Below, piece by piece: positions 28,311 through 39,907 of a stretch of 64,000 nt of DNA. The first letter of the stretch is position 1, and each line of letters opens with the position of its first letter. The stretch lies in NCBI GenBank assembly GCA_034620365.1, contig JAQGEQ010000071.1:1178001-1242000 (forward strand). Direction: 5' to 3'. The translations under genes and the position numbers were made by a program. This DNA comes from Pegea sp. RAD2-039 (lineage: Eukaryota; Chordata; Thaliacea; Salpida; Salpidae). A model generated the notes under the pieces. The model was not told where the DNA came from. It saw only the letters and a program-made list of their open reading frames with translations, and did not search any database.

Positions 28311-29122
28311 TCACTTACAGTTGTGACGTTTTCTTCGTCGTCTTCGTGATCTTTTCAAATGTCTGATTTCTGCCCTATGCTCACATCTTCTGCTGTGATA
28401 TTTATGAAGACACCTTTAAAAAAACAGATTAGTAATTTGTAAGCCACGTGACTTATAAGAGATACTTACAAACACCAAGAAGATGTTTTGTTGTAAATAT
28501 GAACTCCATAATTTAAGCAGAATCCATTTTGTTGCGTGAACACTGAATGCTCCTCAAATTTCTCTGTAAATTTTACTCTTACTAATGCAACAAAATATAT
28601 AAATCTTAAATGATTATTAAGTTAACTCAAATTATTTTTTTACATAACCAAACTGACCAACGAAGCTACTAATTCTTTGACTGCAGCAGTGCTTGCTAAA
28701 TCCAATTTGATGGACCAAAATTTTTTTTCCTAATAGGCATTCTTTAACTCGAAGAAAACATAGATTTCTGTAATACCTACCATCACTACCACATATCACC
28801 ATCGTATCTGGTTGAAAAATTAAGTCAGTTATTAAACGTATTTAATTGGGAAATAATTGTTGGTTTTATAGAACAAATCTTCAAAAATATTCTAACCTCT
28901 GGGACAGATTCGATTGCAATGACATTTGTCCTCCAAACAAACTTGCTTGGGGGGACAATTTTTGCTACTTGTGCAGCTTATGTTAGCAATTAAGAAATTA
29001 ATTTGTAGGAAAAGAATGCAAACTGATAAAAAGATTGCTGAAACAAATAATAATCACTATAAATCACATTTATCCTGTTCAGAAAACTTTTCGATAAACT
29101 GTAACTTACATTTCATCTTCAT
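28311..29122 (-). CDS. Secreted follistatin/Kazal plus EGF-like protein, 5 exons
   Basis: Minus-strand gene reconstructed from splice sites and protein pattern. Exons 29122-29110, 29037-28897, 28807-28658, 28563-28470 and 28413-28311 sum to 501 nt, 166 residues plus stop. Signal peptide: MKMKSIFLSVCILFLQ and on to about residue 22. A follistatin N-lobe follows ('SKNCPPKQVCLEDKCHC'), then a Kazal core with the signature 'VICGSDGRYYRNLC', then 'KECLLGKK' and a closing 'GFSKHC'. The last two exons encode an EGF-family domain, 'NGFCLNYG' to 'SWCLCLHKYHSRRCEHR', then a polybasic tail. Spacing C2-C3 (5), C4-C5 (1) and C5-C6 (8) equals that of human EGF, but C1 is Val and C3 is His. No membrane segment follows. 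The order recalls TMEFF/tomoregulin. The exon 3 donor could instead be at 28649 (three residues more), and GTAAGT at the stop could be another donor. Confidence 0.72.
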
Positions 29123-31952
29123 TTCTCTCCTTAAATTTCAATTTAATCTGAGCTGAAGTTTACAACATCTTACTTATATACTGATATTCTTAGGAGCCAT
29201 AAGTCAATTTACAGCAAAATTTTAGCGTACTTTTTCAACCGCGGGACAGATCTTCTGCGAAATACTTATACGAGCTATTCTTGGCATTTATAAATTTACT
29301 TAACTGTTATAGTTTCTAAAAACGGGCTTTTAGGGATAAAACCATACCAACCTTTGAATTTTCTTAGAGAAAATTTGTCTTAATCTTGTTTTTCATACAC
29401 GTCACAACTACTTATCTTATTGTCGCCAAATCTGCAATACTGAGAACGACGGTAAATTTATAAATTACCTGCCATCAAAATAATTCAAACTTTGATTCAC
29501 TATAAGCTGGATAAGCTCTTTGAAAGCTTCTGAAAAAATCGAAAGCATATATCAGAAGTAATAACGTGAGTATAATATTAAAAAGCTTTGTGCAACATGG
29601 GTTTTATCTCATTGCACTTTTATTAGAATACATTTTAGATAAATCATACTTTGCTTCTAAAATGCTCCAATCAAAATTAATTTCAATTCATTATTTAAAA
29701 GATGATCTTCATTAGCTTCTGTATACTAAATAAATTTGAAAATATGTAATTTTTGGATAAAAATAAAGCTAGAAAAATGTTGGATCTTAGTGAAGTTCAA
29801 GGAAATACTGGTTTGATGAAACAATTTTGTAGTAAAACTGGATATTATATAATGAATAATTTTAACTTTTAATATAATTACTTTTATTATTACATTTATG
29901 GATTTAAAGGCAGTTCTCCGGCCTCACAGATTGGCGAATTTTTTTCTTAACTCAGGAATTTATAGAATTTTAATCTCAGCCCAAAATAGTACACTTAATA
30001 CGAAAAGAATGTATATTCATATTCACACCTGATAGAATAACTCTTAGTAAAGTTTAAAAAGCTTTTAAAAGTCATCCATATAATTGAGTTTACTTTTTTA
30101 CAACAAGCTAAAATCTAAAGGTAATTAAAGATTACCTAAAAAAATGCTGCAAGAAGTGCATATGATACATTTAGGTATACAACTTAAAGTTAGAACAAGT
30201 AAAATTCTATCTAATTACTTTACAAATATTTGGTTTTTTATTTGAAAATCCAAAATTATTTCTAAGCAAGTATGTTTGTTAAAATTGAACTTTTGAAGTA
30301 CTTTTATATGGAAATATAGTTCAATTTTTTGTAATTTCAAAAAGTAATTTAAAACGTAAAAGTTAGAAGGAGAAATATCTTTCAATGTACTGCTGAATAA
30401 ATCTTTTTTTGATTACCTGAAAAATCATTTTTTCGGACAATAATTTAAAGAAATCAAGAGGAGAAAAGATATCTTAAAGTTTACTGATATACATTAAAAA
30501 ATTGGAATTTTTTCTAAAATTTCCCTTTTGGTTTGATAAAGCTGGTTTAAAGATTACCATACAATTATGAGGTTGTAGTTTTATTGTTTTCTAAACGTGA
30601 TTTTGAAAGTAAAAACTATATGTAATATACATGCCCCTAAGCATTTTTAAAAGTATTCTTTTAATAGAAAATTAATCATTTAAAAAGCTACCATAGATAA
30701 CCAAAAAATGAATTGCAATCTATATCATTAGATAAAATACTTTAAGACTAATCAATATTTCAAAGTTATATTTTGGATAAAAATAACTTTAAGAGTTCTT
30801 TTTAAAGTTAAATATTTCTGACCAAAATATTTTCAACTTTAGTGGAAATTTTATTAAAAAACAAAAAGTAATTGTAAATCAAAAGACTGCTTTTATTTTT
30901 TACTTAAATACCCGAATTACTTTAATAGTTCATAAGCTTAGTTTTATTTGTTGTATGTTTGAATATCTCTGGGGTTATATCAAAATTTCTCATATTTATT
31001 TTTCGAGTCACATAAAATGAAGTCGCAAAATAAGCTTGATGATTTCAAGAAAAAAAAACGTTAAAACAGGTTTTCAGTTTAGTGTAATTTTATAACAAAA
31101 GTAAATACTTGAAACATAAAAAGAATTGTTTAATAGAAAGAAGCATAAATCGTCTGTAAACAAACCACTTGTTCAATTACTAACTTAGAGTTTATTTGAA
31201 GTAAAAGCTTCGTGATCCATCATTATAAATTCTATATATAGTTTAGCCTTGAGTAAAAATGAAATTATTTTAGTCTACAAAACATCTTTATCACAAATAT
31301 TATTAACTTTATATGGAAATTGTTGAATATCATTTTACTTAGGAATCTATTTTCAGCGACTTTTATGAACTTTCACTAACGTAACTACAAATTGTTTTGC
31401 AATTTCATGTAAAAACAAATTATTTATCATCAAATTTTTTATCTTAAATTAAAATTGAATTAAATGAATTTCCATTAGAAAATTGAATAAATTTATTATT
31501 AAACTTTTTTTGGTTGGTGACCGAATGTAAAGGTCAATTTAGAACCATTTTTTAGAATCAATTTAATTTAAATAATTCGGAAAAATTTTCAAAAATTGCA
31601 TTAAATAAATAGAAAAGTGAATACAAAACAAATAAAAGTAAAAAGAAAAAAATAGATTTTTATGAAAAACAGAAATGAAATTACAAAAATTATTTTCTTT
31701 TTTAATCTTCTTAAAGAACAGACTTTCTCCGTCACAACTCATTTGGATGAAAAAAAAAAGAAAATTGAAAAATAAAACTGATTTTTAAAAGAGAATAATC
31801 CAGGATCGATATGAGGTCTTAAGGGATCTTATGATAAAGAAATAATGAGTAAGTAACCAATCAAAGCCCAGATTGGAGCTTGTGTCTCAAAGACAAGATG
31901 GATGTGATACTGATGCTTTGTGAACAAGCAGACGTCATCACCAGCAGTGACG
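29123..31952. other. Intergenic, no gene recognised
   Basis: About 2.8 kb of AT-rich DNA between the follistatin-EGF gene and the FHOD 3' end. It includes the FHOD 3' UTR, and the follistatin-EGF promoter to the left. No ORF or repeat that I can support. Confidence 0.5.
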
Positions 31953-34900
31953 TCACATACTGATGACGGAAATCGCTTTTTTTTCTTCTTCTGTTAGTCC
32001 ATTCTTTAAAGTTCTGCGAACTGCAAAGCAATTGAAGAAGGTTGGAGGTCGAATATGGCGTTTAGCACTCACGTGACTTCCGCTGCGAGTTTCTCGCGCG
32101 TTTCTTTCTCTCAACAGGAGTCTTCTTCCGATCTGTTTGAGTAGCGGTCCTTACGATCTGTTCCATCATCGGATCAGTCGCAACATCATCAGGAGGTCGA
32201 AGATTTGAGGAAGAAACTCTTGCCCTTTGCCGAGTCCTGCTCCTCTTCTCAACTTTCACCTCCGCAGATGATGAAGTTCGAGACCTGATCACATTCTCCA
32301 TATTCATCTGCTGGATCTGATCCTCAGTCACAAAGTTTCGCGTCTGAAACGCGATGTCAATGACGTCATCAGCATTATAAGAAGCCACAAACCTCGATGA
32401 TGGTTTTTCCGCGAGTCCTGCTCCTCTCACCCTTGTCCTGCTTCTTCTGCTTTTTTTGTAGAAGACGTCCGCGTGCTGTTCGGTACTCAAGAGCAAACTC
32501 TGATATCATCCGAGCAAATCCCTGCACACTTGTGTCTTCTATAGATCTTCTACATCCTCCATAGTACACCATCATCGAGTTGAATCTGCATCCAACATCC
32601 GTTCATTAGTGATTTTTGAGATTGATGAAGATGAGGACCTGTTCAGAAGACGTCGATGGATTGTCTTCAACGCTATGATTCTTCGAGCGGATCTTAACAG
32701 GAAGTCTGAGATCCTTTCCCGGAAGTTGCTCTTCGTCTCGTGTTTTGCAATCACTTTCAAATGATCCCAAGAGAGCTTGCATCTCTTCTCCATGGACTTG
32801 ATCGTCTCTTCCACCAAGGTAAAGTCCGACTAAATCAAGATTTAATCATCAGCTTTATCAGCATCCCAAAGACATACTCGAGAGGTTCTTGTAACTGCTC
32901 CCAACTCCGAGTAGAGATCAGTTGTGTCCGGATGTTGCTCCAAGATGCAATTAATGATGTGATGCAGCAGTGTCTGCTTCGTCATCGTATCTTTCACTTC
33001 TGGGACTTTTGACAAATACTTCAAATCGAAGCCTTTCGTCTGCAGCGATGACGTCATCAGTGACGTCACACAATCACGTGATGTGAACCTTAGATTTGTT
33101 GAGAAGGTTTCCGATGGAGAGAAGAAGTGAAAGGATGATACGAAATGTCTTGTTGCTTCTCAGCTCCGAGATTCCATCTTTGAGGTCTTGAAGAGGCTCT
33201 GCCACTTCCTAATTATCAACCAATTAGCTTGCGCTTTACGAATGATGACGTCATCACCTTCTCGAGATGCTCGTAGTCGACTTTGAAGGACCAGAGGCTG
33301 AGGCGAGCTTCGATCTCTGGGATGGATGAGAGAGTGAGGAGGAACTGTTCGGCTGATCCGAGAGGAGTCGTCATCTGCATCGCATCTTGGATCAACCTCA
33401 CTTCCTCTTCACTTGGAATCATTGTAAGGAGTTTCTGAGAACATTCCGTGAGATGTTGAAGGGTGAGGAAGAGTAGGAAGATCTTACTTCGATCTGCTCT
33501 TTGGTGAGCGCGCGCTCATCCATGGTGATGATGGCGGATTTGATAGTTCGAGGTGGAGGTAGGACTTTGAGGCCGATGTTGATGGCGTTTGAGCGCTTTA
33601 CGTCCAACACGCGGACTTCCTGCCTCTTCTCCGTCTGCTGCTTCTGTGATACGATCTTGAATGTAGAAGTCATCAAGGGGATATTGAGGACTCACTTTTG
33701 AGGATGACTCTTTGTTTTTGAGCTCAAAAAGACGCAGAAAGCGATCTGCATCGATTGGAATTGCATCGAGCTCGTTCCAGATTGTTTTGGGATTCTTGGA
33801 GGAGACCTGATCACGAAAAAGGAAGATGAAAATGTCTTGAAAGATCAATCAAGGAGCTACCTCCTTCCAGAACAACTGAACGGTTCGTTTCTTCTTCTTG
33901 GATGCTGAGCGATCACTGAGCGGAGGAGTAGGGGGAGGGGGCGGGATCCCTAGAGAAGGGGGCGGTGGAGGGGGCGGAGGGACTCCTAGAACAAGTGGAG
34001 GAGGTGGGATTGAATCGCCGGAAGCTGATTGGTTGTGAGTTGAAAAGACATCGATGTCATCGAGACTTGTGACGTCAGAAAAGTCGAATCCTTCCAGATG
34101 AAGATTCTGATGAAAAAGGTGATGAAGATCGATCTGACGCAACTCATTCGCGTAAATACCATAGTTCCTTGTGACGTCAGTCGTTCCCACATGATGTCGC
34201 TGTCCTTCTTAGCAACCACAGGTGGCGAGGCGGAAGGTGCTTGAGGCGTTTCATCAGAAGGACGATTCATAGTAAGATTTACTTCCAAACTGTCGCTTAA
34301 CTTTTGAAAGGGAGTCTTTATAGCGCTGATGACGTCATCACCACAAGCGGAATCGTCTTCCTTTTCACTAGAGGCATCAAGGGATGAAATTGGCTTCTCA
34401 TTCTCTTCCGTAGAAGTCCTTTGAATAGCCGGATTTGCATATAACATTTCCATCATCATCTTTCGATTGTCAGGGATCAGATCCGGAGTCACTCCTCCAT
34501 TTACAGGATCATCCGGATGACTTCCAGAAGGTTTAAGATCAATTTTGAGTTTTGGTGGAGGATCTTTCAAGTCTTCTTTTGACTTTTGGATCAAATAAGG
34601 AGGAAGGGTGATGTTTTGTGAGTAACGACGTCGCGATCGCTCTTGTGACGTCACAACTCTTCCATCTGCTTCTTGTTGTAACCGTTTTTCTATGAAATTC
34701 AAATTTGTCACGCTTCACTAGTTACAAGTGACCTCTGACCTTCACGCCTTCGCTCAATCACCGATCCTATCTGCTTCTGTTCATTCTTGTCTGACGTCAC
34801 GTGATTGGACGATTGTTCTTCTTTTCTGAATATTTCAAAAAATATTTTCAAGCAGCCAATCAAATAAAGAACATGTGCTACTTACGTCATCGACGATGAC

Positions 34901-37900
34901 GTCACAGTCAATTAGTAAAAGAAAATCGATTTAAACTTAAATTAATTTACAAAGAAGTGAACTAAGTGAGTTAAATAAAAGCCAAATCATGCACATGCCG
35001 AAATAGAAAAGAACCATTTTGTTTCTTCGCCTACCTTTCACTACTTTCATCGTTCGATTCAACAATGCCACTTAGTGTCGAAATATTGCGAATGAGAAGT
35101 GACCGTTTGATGATGCTAGAGCAAGTGGTCACACCGTCTTCACTAAAAAGCAATTTGCAAGAACTAATGGAGTAGCAAAGTGGCAGGCGGGTCGGACCAT
35201 TTGGTTACAATTGTGGTCCTTTTTTTATTAGTTTAATTCATGCCTTGGTTAGAGAATTGAAATTAAATTTGATTAGTTGAAATGATTTATTGGTTCATCT
35301 ACATGAGATCATGTGAATTGGAGTTAGGAGTGAAATTAAAGTGAGAGGAAGATACTTCTATCTTCTACAGATGTTTTTATTAAATCTTTTAACCTCTGTT
35401 GACGTTGGCGCATTGATTCGAGACGTTTTTGGCGTTTTTGTTCTCTGGCACTGAGCAACGGAGATGCTGCTGATCGGTATGAAGTTGGTTGTTCGTTTTC
35501 ATTGGTTAATGAGCTACAAATATCGACCAATCACGAGTTGTTGTCTTCACACTATCAACTTACTTGTCATCTTTTGTAGTTTCATTCGTATCTTCATCTT
35601 CTTCTCTCCTGAAATAGATCATAAAGATCTTCAACATCCAATATTAGGATCACTTACTTCTTCTTCTTCATTAGCCACGGTTTAGGACTCGAATTGAGAT
35701 CAGTAAGATGAGAGTTGTGAAGATTATTTTGAATAGGAACGGATCTTCTCATCTCTTTAGAGTTTAAATCTGGAATCTGGAGCATTGTGGTGTTTGTGGA
35801 GTTTCTTCTCTTACTCTTCCTCTCAGATCCCTGATCTGATTTCACTCTTTCACGATTCCATCTACAAAGATTCTTTTCATCTAATCACATCTCACAGCAC
35901 TCAATTACTGACTTGATTGAAGATGAAGATCCTTTTACTTGAAGATTATCTTGTGTGTCTTCACCATCTTCAAACTTTAAAGCCATCTAAATATTTTTCA
36001 GAATTTAAATCTTCACAAGAGTCATCATCAACATGTTCGTAATTAATTGAGACAAACATAACTTTTTACATGATTTAATCGATTTAAAAGCAAACAACTT
36101 CTCGATCTTACCTCATATATCTTGAATTGTTCCACTAAATCCAAATCATTTCCTTTTTTATTTATATGTCTCTGAAATTGATTGATTAGAAATGATTTTT
36201 AGCAACAACATCTTCTCACTTGTGAGATTTCATCAATCTTCTGTTCTTCTAAAGCATCTGTGATATCATAAAAAGTATCTTGATCAGTGACGTTACTGAG
36301 TGTCTGATTGATGAGGGTCATCGCAAACACGAGAAGCTCTGTATCGACTCCATCCTTCTCGCTCAAAACATCCACCACATTTTTCCACAACGGAACTCCT
36401 AATCAAGTTTTGAAAGTTTAAAAATTAAACTTTCATGAAAAAAAACCATCAAAATGACGTCATCAGTGGCTAGACTAATGACGTCATTAACATTTTAAAG
36501 TGTCGCAAGCTGCCGTTCAAAGTGGCTAATTTGCATAAAATCGCGGTTTCACTGACCTTGCTTTGCGTCAACGAACTGAATAGCGTTGATTAGAAGAGGT
36601 GTGTTGCTTTCAGTGTATTGGATGAAAACAATTAAAAGCTTCAAGCTGTTTTTTACAACAAATCGATGCTGAAAGGAGAAAAAGTGTTTCCAAATCGAAA
36701 AAGAATAATAAAAAGATAAAACCTTTGATGCAACAAGCGAATACAACCATCTGATTGTATCACAGTGGCTTATAACCCCTTCCATACCGTCAACGTAGCA
36801 TATAATTTGACTGAGAGCTAAATAAAACAAAAGTACTTGACAATTAATCAACAATTGAAAAGCAATCAACATTTTGAATAAAAAAAATGTTTCAAGTTTC
36901 GCTTCGTACAAAAAACTGTTGTTTATGAAATCGAATTAAGAAAAGGTTTTGTGTCTGTCATGTACGAAGCTTTCTACCAACAATTCGAAGAACAATGAGA
37001 CGCAGATGACGTCAGAAGTTGAAGAACTTTGAAATTCACAAAATTTTGCAGAAAAGAATTTGAAGCGAAGGAATTATTGACATTAAAAATTTGATGAAAG
37101 ATGTTTTAGTGTGATTATTTCTTCGATTTCTTACAAACCTCTAGTGATGTAGGTTTGATAATGTTGATCAGCTTCAGAACCTACTTTAATAAGACAAGTC
37201 AACCCATCAGCATTTACAAATTGATGAACAAGATCTTTATCATCCTGAGGAAAAAATATTAAAATCTGATTAATAAGCGAGTAAGAGTAGATGAGGAAGA
37301 AAGTTAGGAAGAAATATTAATTAGCTTGTTAAATAATGCTGCTGTTGTTGTTACAAAAGATTTTTTAAGAAAATTTGTTTTGAAAAAAAGCTATTTGATA
37401 CAAACAAGTTGTGTTTGTTATAAAAAGATTAGAAATAAAGAAAATGTTCAATTTGATAACCTCAGAAAAAATTGCTAAAGTGAAAATGCGAAAGAAGAAA
37501 TAGATGAAAATCGATCAATAAAAAGATGAAATTGAAGGAGAATGACTCAACACAAATTTCTTCTGAAGATTTAGTCAATTTGAACTTAAATTAAAATCAT
37601 ATTAACAATTTAATTATCTATTTTGAGTAGATAAAAAATAGATAAGAAAAAAGTTGATTTAATTTTTTTCAAACAATTGTAATGATGTAAAATTTGAATC
37701 ACAATTCAGTGAAGACACTCTTAAAAAAATCTTAAACTTTTTTTGTGCAAATAATTATTTTATTGAAAATTTGAGCGAAAAAAAGTTTGCAGGAAAAGGA
37801 AATAAAAAATTGATGAGGTGAAAAAGAAACTTGAACAAAATCGCAATTTGAATAATTTTTACATGAAATTCCGCACATTTTCAAGTAACACCAAAATGCA

Positions 37901-39907
37901 ACGAACCGTGAAGAAAACATGGACAGAAAAACCGAAAAAGAAATGATCAGATGGTGTGTGTATTATATGATGACGTGTAAACATCGTCACCGCTTTTCTA
38001 CGTCTTTGTTCCAACATCAAAGGACTTTAGTGACCAGTTGCGTTGTCCGTAGTAAGAATTGAAAATTAAGAGGCAAATTACATTAGGTAAACAAAAAGAC
38101 TTCAATGAAAGTGCAGAAAATGGTAGGAATTTGTCACTTTATGTTTGTTCTGTCTAAATATGGTTGTAGAACGGTAAACGACGTCATTGAGTCACGTGAC
38201 TGCATGCTTCAGTGAACACGCTTGTCGGGTGCGCGGTACTGGTTAGCGCAAAAGTTGTACGTTTGCCGATTTCGAGACGACAATGAAGATGTCAATATAA
38301 AAGGTGTAAGGATCTCAAAAAAGTTTGTCAATAAATGGAAAAAGTTTTTTTTGCCGCTGTGCAAAGCAAACAAAAGTCAAATGATAGTTAGTGAAAAACA
38401 AACAAAAAATTATTTGTAAAAAAAAAAAAGAAATTGAAATTCAGTGTTATCGGGAAACAGGAAGTAATCAAACTAATTAATCTAACTTCTCAACTACTAT
38501 TCAACTATTGTTTGTAAATTGTTCGTAAACTGCAACATTTCAGCTTGAAGATAGAATGAAGTTTTTACCTGAAATATTTGCTTCAGTGAAAATAATGCTC
38601 TTCGCAGTTCTCTTCCTTTGCAATTGTACAACTTTTCTGCGACAAAAATAAAGTTTTAATCTTTCTGACAACAGCATCAAACAGATGATGACATATGTGT
38701 CAAACAAAAATTGAGAAATTGTACAAAGTACGATTTAGAAGTTAACTTCATTTTTTATTGTCTCTGTCCTTCATATGCATTGTTTTTCTTTTGAGATAAC
38801 ATCATAGGTAATTTCTCACAAAGTTTTATCATTAGTTCGAACCAAAATTGGTGTTGTTTGTCAATTTATCTTTTGATAAGATTTTTAATTTTTAGCTGAG
38901 ATAAGAGAAAGTTTTTTTGTGTTATCATATGCGAATGGTTACGTGAATAAATAAAGTTGGAATTGGATATAGATTTAAACGAAAGAAATACAAATAATCA
39001 CAGCAACATATGTTTCAATCTCACCTTACTATACTACAAAAGATTTATAAAAGTTAAATAGTAAAGTTTGTTATGTTAGGGGTGATATTAAAAATAAATT
39101 CCTTTACATTCAATTTATCCATAAAACATTAAATAAAATTCTTAATATCACTTTTTTATTTGACTAACAAAAGCACTAAATCAACAATTTGAAAATAGCT
39201 AATTAAACGACAGATACAACAAATTTATCAAATCAATAACCAGAAATGCTTATGTAGGCAGATTTCAAGATGGTATATTTTCAAATATTTACATCATAAT
39301 AACAAATCATCAGTAAATCACTCACCAATGCAAGCATGAACACGCACTGATAATTCAGTTCTCAGGATAATTGAACTTCTTTTTCTAAATTCAATTTTCT
39401 AACTTTTAGAGATATTTTTAAAAATTCGATTGGTTAACTTTAGAAAAATCCAACTAATCAAATGTTGCTACCAGTAATACTTATTTTTGCACTCATGTGA
39501 AAACTTACCCATCAGCAAATAAAGAGTCAAACTCATCTCGTTGTTCAGAAACAGAAGAGTCTAGATCGAGGTAAACTTGCGTGTTAGCTAGTTGTAATGC
39601 ACAATCACTTATCTATCAATGCAACACACGCCATTATAGCAACCACAAAAATGCTCGTTTTATAACTTCAACTTATAAGAGAAAATATGAACACAAAAGT
39701 TTGATAAATGTAGATAATAACCTTATGAGGTGCTTTTAGCAGGCGATGTATCCCAGAAATTTGTTCACATAATGGTATGTCTAAATTAAAAGTGAAGCTT
39801 GGAGGTCTGGCGGGTTCTGGGAAATTTGTTGAAGAAAATGGATCAGTATCATCAAGATATTGAACTCGAAAAGTCATAAATTGTGAATTAGTATTTCCAT
39901 TATCCAT
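31953..39907 (-). CDS. FHOD: FHOD-family formin, multi-exon
   Basis: FHOD1/FHOD3-type formin, a Rho/ROCK-regulated actin regulator. First exon 39907-39722 opens '[20 protein letters not shown]', near-identical to FHOD1. Next are 39612-39509, about 39387-39326 ('[15 protein letters not shown]'), about 38640-38571 ('[15 protein letters not shown]'), about 37241-37139, then armadillo-like exons at 36.8-36.1 kb ('[20 protein letters not shown]', '[10 protein letters not shown]'). Later come acidic and coiled-coil linkers, 'SDIMWERL' joined across a 53-nt intron to '[11 protein letters not shown]', proline-rich FH1 (33.9-34.0 kb, PPPPPPPP) and FH2 with 'LFWKEV', '[12 protein letters not shown]', '[16 protein letters not shown]', '[14 protein letters not shown]'. 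The DAD core is '[11 protein letters not shown]'. A terminal exon 32020-31953 after donor 32073/32072 adds '[16 protein letters not shown]', the conserved C-terminus; ending at TAA near 32062 would be intron read-through. Linker exons are the least certain. Confidence 0.9.
33040..33088 (-). other. 49-nt FH2 intron built largely of palindromes
   Basis: Between exons ending 'NLLNKSK' (to 33089) and starting 'TKGFDLKYL' (from 33039). It contains TCACGTGA (33074-33081) and TGACGTCA twice (33061-33068, 33049-33056): 24 of 49 bases lie in perfect 8-bp palindromes. Confidence 0.8.
33875..34015 (-). other. FH1 proline-rich segment of FHOD
   Basis: Encodes '[20 protein letters not shown]' and '[11 protein letters not shown]', profilin-binding polyproline tracts just before the FH2 start '[11 protein letters not shown]'. 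Confidence 0.85.
37960..38300. promoter_or_regulatory. CpG-richer island inside a FHOD intron, with tRNA-like stretch
   Basis: Within the intron between the exons near 38.57 and 37.24 kb lies a locally GC/CpG-rich block with CGACGTCA (about 38179) and TCACGTGA (about 38192), unlike the AT-rich DNA around it. It could be an internal promoter or enhancer. Part of it (38224-38281) resembles a shortened tRNA on the plus strand: GTCG/CGAC ends, a GCGC..GCGC D-arm-like hairpin around GGTACTGGTTA, and a B-box-like ATTTCGAGAC. It is only 58 nt, too short for a normal tRNA. Confidence 0.3.

Larger units (their letters stand above)
31948..37014. repeat. Cluster of 14 TGACGTCA palindromes across FHOD
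   Basis: Exact TGACGTCA at 31948, 32361, 33049, 33061, 33246, 34070, 34172, 34330, 34646, 34792, 34897, 36455, 36479 and 37007 (start positions). They fall in exons and introns alike; one at 31948 includes the FHOD stop codon on the minus strand. Only two more are seen in the window (17351, 63334). TGACGTCA is the consensus cAMP-response element bound by CREB/ATF bZIP factors. Binding here is not shown. Confidence 0.85.

Noticed and set aside
27939..28326. Two plus-strand ORFs (84 and 67 codons) after the EGF-like gene
   Set aside because: AT-rich composition typical of 3' UTR; the second overlaps the last exon of the follistatin-EGF gene on the opposite strand.
34141..34200. Apparent frameshift in FHOD between 'SDIMWERL' and the FH1 region
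   Set aside because: Explained by a 53-nt GT-AG intron that restores the family sequence; not a lesion.
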